From Chitinophagales bacterium (lineage in GTDB: Bacteria > Bacteroidota > Bacteroidia > Chitinophagales > JADIYW01), in assembly GCA_023957235.1 (NCBI GenBank), contig JAMLHI010000002.1, positions 325,836 through 389,835 on the forward strand: a stretch of DNA of 64,000 nucleotides. The letters are read 5' to 3'. The translations under genes were made by a program, and so were the position numbers. Under the pieces are notes generated by a model, which saw only the letters and a program-made list of their open reading frames with translations, was not told the DNA's origin and did not search any database. Shown in pieces: positions 38,514 to 47,100 of this stretch. Each line of letters starts with the position of its first letter. The stretch's first letter is position 1.

Positions 38514-38945
38514 TTACTTTTCTTTAAAGAATAAGTGATCTAATGAAAGATTGCCTGCACCAGTAAAAGTCAATGCAATAAATGGAAGCAAATATAAATA
38601 CCTTAATTCAAGAACTTCAAAACCATCTTTCACTATAAAGGCATGAAAAATAAATATGACAATAAAATTAACAGTGAGAACCAATGATGCAAATCGTGAA
38701 AACAATCCTAATATTAACAGAATAGCACAAATTCCTTCTGCAAATGTTGCCATATAAAACGACAGATTTGCCCCAATACCAATAGGGTCCATGAATTGAA
38801 TTTCTTGACCGCTAAATACTACTGAAAGTTTGCCAAAGCCATGCCCATATAAAAGAACAAGACCTAATGTCCATCTAAAAATCAACAATCCAATATCAGT
38901 ATTACATTTACATTGACTAAATAAAAAGGATTTAATGATGTTCAT
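38514..38945 (-). CDS. DoxX family membrane protein
   Basis: Four TM helices with the family layout: LLIFRWTLGLVLLYGHGFGKL, a polar segment, ATFAEGICAILLILGLFSRFASL and a final FIALTFTGAGNLSLDHL. At 143 residues the length is typical. DoxX-like proteins are linked to quinone or thiosulfate redox chemistry, but most are uncharacterised. It is flanked on both sides by unusually long gene-poor stretches. Confidence 0.85.
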   Translation of the reverse strand: MNIIKSFLFSQCKCNTDIGLLIFRWTLGLVLLYGHGFGKLSVVFSGQEIQFMDPIGIGANLSFYMATFAEGICAILLILGLFSRFASLVLTVNFIVIFIFHAFIVKDGFEVLELRYLYLLPFIALTFTGAGNLSLDHLFFKEK

Positions 38946-39109
38946 AATATGAAAATTTTAATTGTGATAAAATTCAATAACTCAACTCTTTCACATTGCT
39001 ATTAGAGAAAAATTATATCATCAATGATTAGTATCAATAACGCTAAAACCAATTATTTGTTTCAAAATCAGCTTTGATCAAAAAGTGCCTAATCAAAAAT
39101 TTCAGTTGA

Positions 39110-39298
39110 AATGTTCAAGTAATTTTATCTAAAATCATAAAAGAGCAACATATTGCAAACAGAAATTCTCCTCCAAAAGTGATAGCTCAACATATTCTTA
39201 AAGCCATAGAAAGTAAATATCCTAAAGCTAGATATGCAGGTGACTTTTTAGCAACAATCTTCTTATTGAAAAATATTATTGCCAGACCAAATACTTAA
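39110..39298 (+). pseudogene. Remnant: C-terminal end of a short-chain dehydrogenase/reductase
   Basis: A stop-to-stop frame of 62 codons without a start codon encodes SPPKVIAQHILKAIESKYPK followed by ARYAGD. This matches the C-terminal SDR pattern SPevVAkaIvkAlesk-P-k-tRY-vG. The frame begins right after TGA at 39107, and no Rossmann or YxxxK part precedes it. It is therefore a truncated relic. The rest of 38946-39378 has no recognised gene. Confidence 0.6.
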
Positions 39299-39378
39299 CA
39301 AACTCCTAATGAATCCAGTAAAGAAATCAAAATAAGATAAACATTACATTTACTATATACTGAGTTGGCTTTTATTTA

Positions 39379-40848
39379 TCAGGTAAAAGGTAAATTGTAT
39401 TTAGAAGGAAGTTTACTAGAACCCATCAGATATTCATCTATTTTTCTTGCTGTCTCTCTACCTTCAGAAATTGCCCATACAACCAAAGATTGGCCTCTAC
39501 GTGCATCTCCTGTGGCGAATACTTTAGGTACATTGGTTTGAAATACACGATCTTTTGCTTTGATATTTCCTCTTTCATCAAGTTCAACACCTAATTTTTC
39601 CAATAAACCTTCTTTTTGTGGATGTAAAAATCCCATTGCCAAGAAAACCAATTCACAAGGTAAATCACGTTCTGAACCTTCAACCTCCTTGAAGCTAATA
39701 GGTCTTCCTGATTTTTCATCAATAGTCCATTCGACATCAACAATCTTTAAAGCTTTCAAATTCCCATTTTCATCAGAAACAAATTCTTTCGAATTCACCG
39801 TCCATGAACGCTCTGCACCTTCTTCATGGGAAGATGTTGTTTTTAACAACATTGGATAACTTGGCCAAGGCATAAATTCATTACGAACTTTTGGAGGGAT
39901 AGGCATTATTTCCAATTGAGTAATAGACTTAGCACCATGCCTATTGGAAGTACCGATACAGTCAGAACCAGTATCTCCACCACCAATCACAATAACATTT
40001 TTACCCTTAGCAGAAATTTCTTCATCAGAGTAAGGAAGATGAGCTACTTTTTTATTCTCTTGCTTTAAAAATTGCATAGCAAAATAAACTCCTTTGGAGT
40101 CTCTACCGGGCAGATTGAGGTCTCGAGGGATAGTAGAACCCGTTGCTAAAACAATTGCTTGATTTTCACGAAGCAATATATCAACTGGCACATTTTCTCC
40201 TACATTGACATTGCATTTAAAAACAACTCCTTCATCTCTTAAAAATTGCACTCTGCGTTCTACCACATCCTTTTGCAATTTAAAATCAGGAATTCCATAT
40301 CTCAATAAACCTCCAGGTTCATCATCACGTTCATAAACAATGACTTCATGACCAGCTTTATTGAGTTGAGCTGCTACAGCCATTCCTGAAGGACCAGAGC
40401 CTATAACTGCCACCTTTTTCCCTGTTCTCACCAATGGAGGGTTGGGTTTAACATATCCTCTTTCAAATCCAATTTCTATAATATGCTTTTCAATTTCTTC
40501 AATAGAAACTGGTGATTTATTGATTCCTAAAACACATGCACTTTCACATGGAGCAGGACATATACGACCCGTAAAGTCAGGAAAATTATTAGTACCCAAC
40601 AAAATATCAGCAGCTAAGTCCCATTTTTCCTTATAAATAGCATCATTGAACTCTGGAATAACATTGCCCAATGGACATCCCGACTGGCAAAAGGGCACAC
40701 CACAATCCATACAACGCGCTGCTTGTTTTTGAAGCTCATCTTTTGGAAATTGTGAAACAAACTCTTTATGATGTTTTACACGTTCCTCTGGTTTTTCTTT
40801 TGGAGGAGAAACTCTATCATACTCCAAAAATCCTGTAATTTTTCCCAT
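39379..40848 (-). CDS. gltD: Glutamate synthase (NADPH) small subunit
   Basis: It takes electrons from NADPH and passes them to GltB for glutamine-dependent glutamate synthesis. The N-terminal Fe-S domain has RCMDCGVPFCQSGCPLGN and CPAPCESACVLG. FAD and NADPH Rossmann motifs follow: AVIGSGPSGMAVAAQL and IVIGGGDTGSDCIGT. A terminal ATGDARRGQSLVVWAI block completes the FAD site. At 489 residues it is full length. It follows gltB by 1 bp. Confidence 0.96.
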   Translation of the reverse strand: MGKITGFLEYDRVSPPKEKPEERVKHHKEFVSQFPKDELQKQAARCMDCGVPFCQSGCPLGNVIPEFNDAIYKEKWDLAADILLGTNNFPDFTGRICPAPCESACVLGINKSPVSIEEIEKHIIEIGFERGYVKPNPPLVRTGKKVAVIGSGPSGMAVAAQLNKAGHEVIVYERDDEPGGLLRYGIPDFKLQKDVVERRVQFLRDEGVVFKCNVNVGENVPVDILLRENQAIVLATGSTIPRDLNLPGRDSKGVYFAMQFLKQENKKVAHLPYSDEEISAKGKNVIVIGGGDTGSDCIGTSNRHGAKSITQLEIMPIPPKVRNEFMPWPSYPMLLKTTSSHEEGAERSWTVNSKEFVSDENGNLKALKIVDVEWTIDEKSGRPISFKEVEGSERDLPCELVFLAMGFLHPQKEGLLEKLGVELDERGNIKAKDRVFQTNVPKVFATGDARRGQSLVVWAISEGRETARKIDEYLMGSSKLPSKYNLPFT

Positions 40849-40849
40849 T

Positions 40850-43800
40850 TTAATTAACTTCTACTTGATTACGTTTTAGCAATACTGCTTTATACTCACT
40901 CGGAAATACTTTTATAAAGTTCTGTACTTGATTTTCCCAATCTTTCAAGATAAAATCAGCAACAGAGCTCTCAGTTAATATGATATGATTCTTCAACAAT
41001 TCTTTAATTCTGATTTCATCTTGCTCAGAAATTGGGTCTAAATGTACCATCTCCATATTGCATCTACTTGAAAAAGTCTTTGTCACATCATAAATCCATG
41101 CAACGCCACCACTCATCCCTGCTGCAAAATTATTTCCTGTTTCGCCTAAGATAAGCACCTCTCCTCCTGTCATGTATTCACATCCATGGTCACCTACACT
41201 TTCAACTACTGCAGTAGCTCCAGAATTACGCACTGCAAAACGTTCACCTGCTTTTCCTCTAGCATACATCTCTCCAGATGTCGCTCCATAAAGGGCCACA
41301 TTACCAATGATTATATTCTGTTCAGCTTTATATCTGGTATCTGAGAAAGGGTAAATCACTAGCTTGGCTCCCGATAGACCTTTGCCTACATAATCATTCC
41401 CCTCTCCTTCTAAGGTCAAAGAAATCCCTTTAGTAGAAAAAGCTCCAAAACTTTGACCTGCAGAACCTTCGAATTTAAAATGAATAGTATCATTTGGAAG
41501 CCCTTGGCTTTGATGTACTTTCGTCACTTCATTTGAAAGCATAGTTCCTACAGACCTATCTGTATTCTTTATTTTAAACACTTCAAAAACTGGAATGTTA
41601 TTCTTTATTGCCTTTTGTGAAGCCTCAATCAACTTTAAATCAAGAACTGACTCCAGTCCATGATTTTGTTTATCAGTATGATATATTGCTTTACCATTTG
41701 AAGGTTCCTTATATAAGATAGCTGACAAATCAATATTTTTCAATTTCCATTCTGATTCATGAATAGGTCTAGCTTTCAACATATCAGATTGACCTACCAT
41801 CTCATTAATGGTTTTAAATCCTAGTTCAGCCATCAACTCTCTGACTTCTTGAGCTAAAAAATAAAACATATTTACAACGTCTTCTGGTTTTCCTGTAAAA
41901 AGTTTCCTTAATTCTGGATCTTGCGTGGCCACACCTACAGGACAAGTATTCAAATGGCATTTTCGCATCATTATACACCCTGAAGTAACTAATGCTGCAG
42001 TAGCAACTCCCCATTCTTCAGCACCCAACAAAGTTGCAATTACAATATCTCTACCTGTTTTCAATTGACCATCAGTCTGTAAGACCACACGAGAGCGCAA
42101 TCCATTTTTCACTAAGGTTTGTTGCGCTTCAGCAAGACCAAGCTCCCAAGGCAAACCTGCATGTTGAATTGAAGTCAAAGGAGATGCTCCTGTACCACCG
42201 TCATAACCAGAAATTAATACCACATCTGCATGAGCTTTCACCACACCTGCAGCAATTGTTCCCACTCCTGCCTTTGACACTAGTTTAACGTTGATACGTG
42301 CTGCTCTATTAGCATTTTTTAAATCATAAATTAGCTGAGCTAAATCTTCTATCGAATAAATATCATGGTGCGGAGGTGGAGAAATCAATCCTACTCCTGG
42401 AGTCGAGTGACGAACTTTAGCAATCCATTCATCTACCTTATGCCCTGGCAATTGTCCCCCTTCTCCAGGTTTTGCTCCCTGAGCCATTTTGATTTGTAAT
42501 TCATCAGCATTGGTCAAATAATAACTAGTAACACCAAAGCGTCCTGATGCAATTTGTTTAATAGCTGAGCGCATGGAGTCTCCATTATTCATCAACTGAT
42601 ATCTGATTTCATCTTCTCCGCCCTCACCAGTATTACTCTTGGCGCCGATACGATTCATTGCAATAGCCAATGTAGAATGTGCTTCATGTGAAATTGACCC
42701 AAATGACATAGCTCCAGTTGCAAATCGTTTCAAGATATTTTCTATCGGTTCTACTTCATCAATACTTATTGAGGGACGAGTATAATTGAATTCAAATAAA
42801 CCTCTAATCGTACAAGCTTGGACTGTCTGATCATTAACTAATGCTGAATATTTTTTAAACTGTTGATAATCATTTCTTTTGGTAGAGTTTTGTAACAAAT
42901 GAATCGTTTCAGGATTGAAAAGATGCTTTTCAGCATTTCGCCTCCATTTATACCTTCCTCCAGCAGACAAGATATTATCATTCATGGTTTTTGCACCAAA
43001 GACTCTATTATGTTTGATAAGTGTTTCTTGAGCAATTTCATCAAGTCCCAAGCCATTGATTCTAGAAACAGCACCTGTAAAATAACGATTTACCATTTCC
43101 TGATCTAAACCCACAATTTCAAAAACTTGAGCTGCATGATAGGATTGTAAAGTAGAGATTCCCATTTTAGAGAAAATCTTCAACAAGCCATCTTTAATGC
43201 CTTTTATATAATTATAACTTAATTTTTCTCTGCTTAAGCCACTATCTTTTTCAAACAAATTAATAGTTTCTAAAGCTAAGTATGGATTAATAGCAGTTGC
43301 TCCAAAACCTAATAATGTGGCGAAATGATGTACTTCCCACACATCTCCAGCTTCTACTACTATACCCACAGAACCTCTCAATCCCTTCCTGATTAAATGA
43401 TGATGAACTGCTGAAACTGCCAATAAAGAAGGGATGGCAGCATGGGTAGAATCTAATGCTCTGTCACTTAAAATAACCACTTGATAACCATCACCAACTG
43501 CATCCACAGCATAACGACACAGCCTATCTAAAGCATTTTCCATGGAACCTTTCTTCCCATCAGCTTTAAAATACATCTGAAGGGTTTTGGATTGAAACAT
43601 ACCCGTATCGATACTACGAAGTTTTTCCAAATTTTCGTTAGTCAAAACTGGATGAGGGAGATCTACACAATGGCATTGTTCAGGTCTTTCGTCCAATAAA
43701 TTACCACTACTTCCCATAAATCCAGACAAGCTCATGACTAAACGTTCACGAATAGAATCTATTGGTGGGTTAGTTACTTGCGCAAACAACTGTTTAAAAT

Positions 43801-45358
43801 AAGAAGATAAATGTTGAGCTTGATGTGACAAAAAGGCTAAAGGAGTATCTGTACCCATAGAGCCAACAGCTTCTTTACCATCAATAGCCAATGGTTTTAA
43901 CAACAATTCTACATCCTCTCTTGTATAGCCAAATACTTGTTGATAGTTATAAATATTCTGTTCAGAAAGCTGAGTAAACATGACACGAGGCTCTGGCAGT
44001 TCGTCCAATTTTATTCGATATTGGTCTATCCATTCTTTATAGGGACGACGCTGACTTACTTGTTTTTTAATCTCTTCATCACTAATGATACGGCCTTGTT
44101 CTATATCTACTACAAACATTTTCCCTGGAGTAAGCCTTCCTTTTTTTATAATGGTACTTTGGTCAATATGTAATGCGCCAGATTCTGATGCCAAAATAAC
44201 GCGATCATCATCAGTCAACACATATCTTGAAGGACGCAATCCATTTCTATCTAATGTGGCTCCAATAATATTACCATCAGTAAAAGCAATGGCAGCTGGG
44301 CCGTCCCATGGTTCCATCACTGTAGCATGGAACTGATAGAATGCACTTTTCTCTTCATCCATTTTTTCATTTCCATCCCAAGCTTCAGGAATTAGCATCA
44401 TTAATACATGAGGCAAAGAACGCCCAGCATGCATTAACAACTCAATAACATTATCCAAACAAGCAGAATCAGATTGATTTTCATCGATTACGGGCAAAAT
44501 CATATTCAATTCCTCTGAAGAAAAATAGGGTGATGCAAAAGATTTAATTTTTGATCTGAACCAATTCAAATTGCCTTGAAGTGTATTAATTTCACCATTA
44601 TGAGCGATATGTCTGAATGGTTGCGCTAAACGCCATGAAGGAAAAGTATTTGTTGCAAATCTGGAATGTACTAATCCAAAAGCTGACACCAACCTTTTAT
44701 CAGTCAAATCAGTAAAATAAGTTCTTACTTGTAAGGAAGTGAGCTGACCTTTATACACAATAATCCGTGAAGAGAAAGAAGCAATATAAAAATCATTGGC
44801 ACTTCCCTTTACAGTGCTATATATTGTTTTATTTAAATAAGATTTCAGTACAAAAAGCTTCCTTTCAAAATCCGCACCTGCTGCTACCTGATAAGGTTTA
44901 GCTATAAAGACTTGTTCCATCTCAGGTTCAACAGACAAGGCAGTAGGTCCAATATCCTCAGAATTGACCTTTACTTTTCTAAATCCTAATATCTCTAAAC
45001 CCAATTTTCCAGCTGTGCGATAAATCACTTCACGACACTCTTCTCTCAGTCTAATTTCTTTTGGTAGGAAAAGCATTCCAACGCCATAGTTGCCACTAGA
45101 AGGCAAATTAATACCCACTCGCAAACATTCGTCAAACAAAAACTCGTGGGGTATTTGTATCATGATACCTGCACCATCTCCACTATTGGACTCTGCACCT
45201 GAAGCGCCTCTATGATCCAAATTTTCTAAGATAGTCAGCGCATCAGATATGTTTTGATGTGATTTTCTTCCTTTCACATGTGCAACAAATCCTATTCCGC
45301 AAGCATCATGCTCAAAGCATTTGCGGTATAAGCCTTGTTCTGAATTCAATTTATTCAT
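40850..45358 (-). CDS. gltB: Glutamate synthase large subunit
   Basis: It transfers ammonia from glutamine to 2-oxoglutarate. A 19-residue propeptide precedes Cys20 (DACGIGF), the N-terminal nucleophile of the glutaminase domain. Next are the central domain, the FMN domain (MSFGSISHEAHSTLAIAMN, PGEGGQLPGHKV), the 3Fe-4S Cys set CIMMRKCHLNTCPVGVATQ, and the C-terminal beta-helix (GGEVLILGETGNNFAAGMSG). At 1502 residues it is complete. gltBD forms a two-gene operon behind its own promoter. Confidence 0.97.
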   Translation of the reverse strand: MNKLNSEQGLYRKCFEHDACGIGFVAHVKGRKSHQNISDALTILENLDHRGASGAESNSGDGAGIMIQIPHEFLFDECLRVGINLPSSGNYGVGMLFLPKEIRLREECREVIYRTAGKLGLEILGFRKVKVNSEDIGPTALSVEPEMEQVFIAKPYQVAAGADFERKLFVLKSYLNKTIYSTVKGSANDFYIASFSSRIIVYKGQLTSLQVRTYFTDLTDKRLVSAFGLVHSRFATNTFPSWRLAQPFRHIAHNGEINTLQGNLNWFRSKIKSFASPYFSSEELNMILPVIDENQSDSACLDNVIELLMHAGRSLPHVLMMLIPEAWDGNEKMDEEKSAFYQFHATVMEPWDGPAAIAFTDGNIIGATLDRNGLRPSRYVLTDDDRVILASESGALHIDQSTIIKKGRLTPGKMFVVDIEQGRIISDEEIKKQVSQRRPYKEWIDQYRIKLDELPEPRVMFTQLSEQNIYNYQQVFGYTREDVELLLKPLAIDGKEAVGSMGTDTPLAFLSHQAQHLSSYFKQLFAQVTNPPIDSIRERLVMSLSGFMGSSGNLLDERPEQCHCVDLPHPVLTNENLEKLRSIDTGMFQSKTLQMYFKADGKKGSMENALDRLCRYAVDAVGDGYQVVILSDRALDSTHAAIPSLLAVSAVHHHLIRKGLRGSVGIVVEAGDVWEVHHFATLLGFGATAINPYLALETINLFEKDSGLSREKLSYNYIKGIKDGLLKIFSKMGISTLQSYHAAQVFEIVGLDQEMVNRYFTGAVSRINGLGLDEIAQETLIKHNRVFGAKTMNDNILSAGGRYKWRRNAEKHLFNPETIHLLQNSTKRNDYQQFKKYSALVNDQTVQACTIRGLFEFNYTRPSISIDEVEPIENILKRFATGAMSFGSISHEAHSTLAIAMNRIGAKSNTGEGGEDEIRYQLMNNGDSMRSAIKQIASGRFGVTSYYLTNADELQIKMAQGAKPGEGGQLPGHKVDEWIAKVRHSTPGVGLISPPPHHDIYSIEDLAQLIYDLKNANRAARINVKLVSKAGVGTIAAGVVKAHADVVLISGYDGGTGASPLTSIQHAGLPWELGLAEAQQTLVKNGLRSRVVLQTDGQLKTGRDIVIATLLGAEEWGVATAALVTSGCIMMRKCHLNTCPVGVATQDPELRKLFTGKPEDVVNMFYFLAQEVRELMAELGFKTINEMVGQSDMLKARPIHESEWKLKNIDLSAILYKEPSNGKAIYHTDKQNHGLESVLDLKLIEASQKAIKNNIPVFEVFKIKNTDRSVGTMLSNEVTKVHQSQGLPNDTIHFKFEGSAGQSFGAFSTKGISLTLEGEGNDYVGKGLSGAKLVIYPFSDTRYKAEQNIIIGNVALYGATSGEMYARGKAGERFAVRNSGATAVVESVGDHGCEYMTGGEVLILGETGNNFAAGMSGGVAWIYDVTKTFSSRCNMEMVHLDPISEQDEIRIKELLKNHIILTESSVADFILKDWENQVQNFIKVFPSEYKAVLLKRNQVEVN

Positions 45359-45821
45359 TGAGATTAATTAGGTTGGTATGATATACAAACAAAGTTATAA
45401 AACATTTTTTTTCAAAAACCAATTGAAATTCAAGGCTCTAGAGCACATTTTGTTGGATGAACGTTTGTTAAAAAAAATTGATGTCACAACTAATTAAAAA
45501 TATTTCACTTAGAAATAAATAAAAAAAAATATTTATTAATTTGCGCTTTTTTAAAAAATTATTATCATTCATTAAAAATTCGTTAAAAAAAACAGAGTTA
45601 TAGTAACAAAACCTCAAAATAACCTGCAAAACATTAAAAGCATACAAATAACATGACGAAAAATTGCAAATGTGAAAACGATTCAATGAAGCTATTAGGC
45701 TAACAATTCCAGCATATAATCAGAGCAATTGGGTAAAAAGAAGCAAAAAATATTTGATTTTTGACTTGGATGCCCTAGTGCGGAATTCAAAAGCAAAGAC
45801 TCTTCCAAAATCAATCAAAAA
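45359..45821. other. Gene-poor region between gltB and the accessory unit
   Basis: It contains the gltB promoter near 45390-45422. The rest is very AT-rich and shows no convincing coding frame. A 72-codon minus-strand frame at 45468-45686 has no family resemblance or initiation context. Confidence 0.5.
45390..45422 (-). promoter_or_regulatory. Promoter of gltBD
   Basis: TAACTTTG (45397-45390, minus strand) matches the -7 box, with TTG (45422-45420) 22 bp upstream. Predicted leader about 25 nt. Confidence 0.5.
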
Positions 45822-45852
45822 AGCCCTGACAACAATAAATGCTATCAGGGCT
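45822..45852 (-). terminator. Rho-independent terminator of the 111-aa gene
   Basis: AGCCCTGA and TCAGGGCT pair perfectly around a 15-nt loop. On the minus strand the stem is followed by TTTTTTGATT, 8 bp after the stop of the small gene. Confidence 0.85.
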
Positions 45853-45859
45853 AGTTATT

Positions 45860-46195
45860 TTAGATCTTGTAAATTCTCAATTTATTTGTTTTAAGATTAA
45901 AAAACTTGTTGATATCAGGGTGATTAAAGACACTTAGGATATCATTCCAGATGGAATTGGTTTCATATTTAAAAATCTCCATAGGAATCTGCTGATTTTC
46001 GTATCTTTCTTTGAGTAGAATATATCTTTTGTCGGAATAAAGCAGTTCAGTTTTTAATTTGGTAAATTCGGTTTGGACGACATAATCTCTTATCGGAATA
46101 TATTTGAAACACTGTGCCTTGTACCTACTTTTAGCTTTTTGGATGAAATCTAAGACTAATTGCTCTTTGGATGAAATGACATTGTTTGTTTTCAT
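45860..46195 (-). CDS. Unknown 111-residue protein with structured leader RNA
   Basis: I do not recognise a family. The protein is soluble, predicted mainly helical and rich in Lys, Tyr and Ile, with one Cys and no signal peptide or TM helix. Notable segments are LDFIQKAKSRYKAQCFKYI and NSIWNDILSVFNHPDINKFF. It is supported as a real gene by its transcription unit: a TATCTTTG box at 46449-46442, a ~240-nt leader with a three-way-junction RNA, a clean ATG at 46195, and a T-tailed hairpin 8 bp after the stop. It lies among decayed accessory genes. Regulation by the leader is an inference. Confidence 0.65.
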   Translation of the reverse strand: MKTNNVISSKEQLVLDFIQKAKSRYKAQCFKYIPIRDYVVQTEFTKLKTELLYSDKRYILLKERYENQQIPMEIFKYETNSIWNDILSVFNHPDINKFFNLKTNKLRIYKI

Positions 46196-46279
46196 GGAAT
46201 TTAAGATTTAAGATTTAAAAATGTGCGTCTCAGTCAATATGACCTTTTTTGAGTAGGGCACTTGAGCGAAGACTTTATG

Positions 46280-46359
46280 TCAAAGAACTGCTGTGCTTAA
46301 AGGCACACTACTTCTCATCTAGCTCTAATTGAGCCTCATGAGGTTAGTCAGTTCTTCGA
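46280..46359 (-). ncRNA. Three-way-junction leader RNA (candidate cis-regulatory element)
   Basis: Read on the minus strand. P1 is an 11-bp stem: UCGAAGAACUG (46359-46349) with CAGUUCUUUGA (46290-46280), one G-U. It closes two arms. P2 has ACUA/UAGU (46348-46345 with 46310-46307), CUCAU/AUGAG (46342-46338 with 46318-46314) and GCUC/GAGC (46334-46331 with 46325-46322) separated by small internal loops. P3 has UGUGC/GCACA (46307-46303 with 46296-46292). The G-U in P1 would be a C-A mismatch in the plus strand, which favours minus-strand RNA. It ends 85 nt before the 111-aa gene. The 3' arm GUUCUUUGACA resembles a boxA antitermination sequence. Confidence 0.65.
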
Positions 46360-46441
46360 TATGTCAATCGCTAATATTTCATCTTAAATCCCTGTATATT
46401 TAGTCTTTTTAGATTTCGAATACTATTATCAAATAATTTGC

Positions 46442-46449
46442 CAAAGATA
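46442..46449 (-). promoter_or_regulatory. Candidate -7 element for the structured leader and 111-aa gene
   Basis: TATCTTTG on the minus strand fits TAnnTTTG. No good TTG is present at -33. Transcription from here would start near 46435 and include the whole three-way junction. Confidence 0.4.
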
Positions 46450-46539
46450 TGAAATAAGAATAGAAGTGAAAAATAAATTCAATTATTCTATAATAATATT
46501 TTCACTTTTTTGAAACAACCTAAATTTTAAAATTGATTT

Positions 46540-46705
46540 TTTTCCTTTTGCTGTTAACAATCCTTTTGCCCGTCATTCCAAACACAGTAAAACACTCCAC
46601 TCAAAATGGCTTTTCGTCTGCTTTTTAGTTAGAAGTATCTGTCCAATCTTTAGAGAATCCAAATGCCAGATTTTTAATTTCGTTCCAGTTTAATGTTATA
46701 CCTTT
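46540..46705 (-). pseudogene. Remnant: N-terminus of a type IIG-like DNA methyltransferase
   Basis: One continuous minus-strand frame reads LNWNEIKNLAFGFSKDWTDT-SN, stop (TAA, 46627-46625), KADEKPF, stop (TGA), VECFTVFGMTGKRI. With the stops restored to Glu and Trp this is the typical start of large class I DNA methyltransferases of type IIG restriction systems: W-x-E-I-x-x-x-A-x-x-F-S-x-x-W ... E-x-A-D-x-K-x-F-W-x-x-F-F-x-V-F-G. The match then ends at TAG near 46523. No start codon, catalytic domain or nuclease remains. The limits are approximate. Confidence 0.6.
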
Positions 46706-46877
46706 TAGTCTGTATATTTTGCTGGTGAAAATAAAAGGGCTTAAAATAGCTGATATAAAGTCTATTTTCAGCAAAAAAGTCACCTCCTGGGTACTTTGGT
46801 GTCCACACAGTGAATACCAATAATTATAGGTGTTTTTTTTTGCAAATATTATACTTTAAAAAATACAAAATTTTTGC

Positions 46878-46885
46878 TACTTTTG
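46878..46885 (+). promoter_or_regulatory. Candidate -7 element for the chaA-like gene
   Basis: TACTTTTG matches TAnnTTTG, about 80 bp before the original ATG at 46966. No -33 element at the right distance. Confidence 0.3.
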
Positions 46886-46965
46886 AATGAATCAGTGAAT
46901 GATTTTTTTCACAGACTGCCGTTACTTGCTATGCTAACTAACAATCACAAAACATAAAGAAGCGA

Positions 46966-47067
46966 ATGAAAAAAATTAGAAAACTTTATGAATGGACAAC
47001 TTCAATCCCTTTGTTGGCCTGTGTTCTATATTTTTCTGGAATCCTAGATAATAACCTTATTTTCTAG
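46966..47067 (+). pseudogene. Detached N-terminus of the chaA-like antiporter, ending in TAG
   Basis: ATG at 46966 opens the same frame as the antiporter downstream. Thirty-three codons give KKIRKLYEWTTSIPLLACVL, a TM helix typical of the ChaA N-terminus, then TAG at 47065-47067. Beyond the stop the frame continues AIAGILLIFCV and runs into Met at 47101 with no frameshift. The lost residue was probably Trp (TGG to TAG). Confidence 0.75.
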
Positions 47068-47100
47068 GCAATAGCCGGTATCCTGTTAATATTTTGTGTT

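Noticed and set aside
42034-44336. Several plus-strand frames opposite gltB
   Set aside because: All lie antisense to continuous, motif-rich gltB coding sequence.
45468-45686. 72-codon minus-strand frame upstream of gltB
   Set aside because: It has no family resemblance and unusual composition (Phe, Asn and Cys rich), and it lies in AT-rich spacer next to the gltB promoter.
47065-47067. TAG read-through as a programmed event in chaA
   Set aside because: TAG ends ftsH and the GMC gene normally, and there is no suppressor or stimulatory structure evident. Mutation is simpler.
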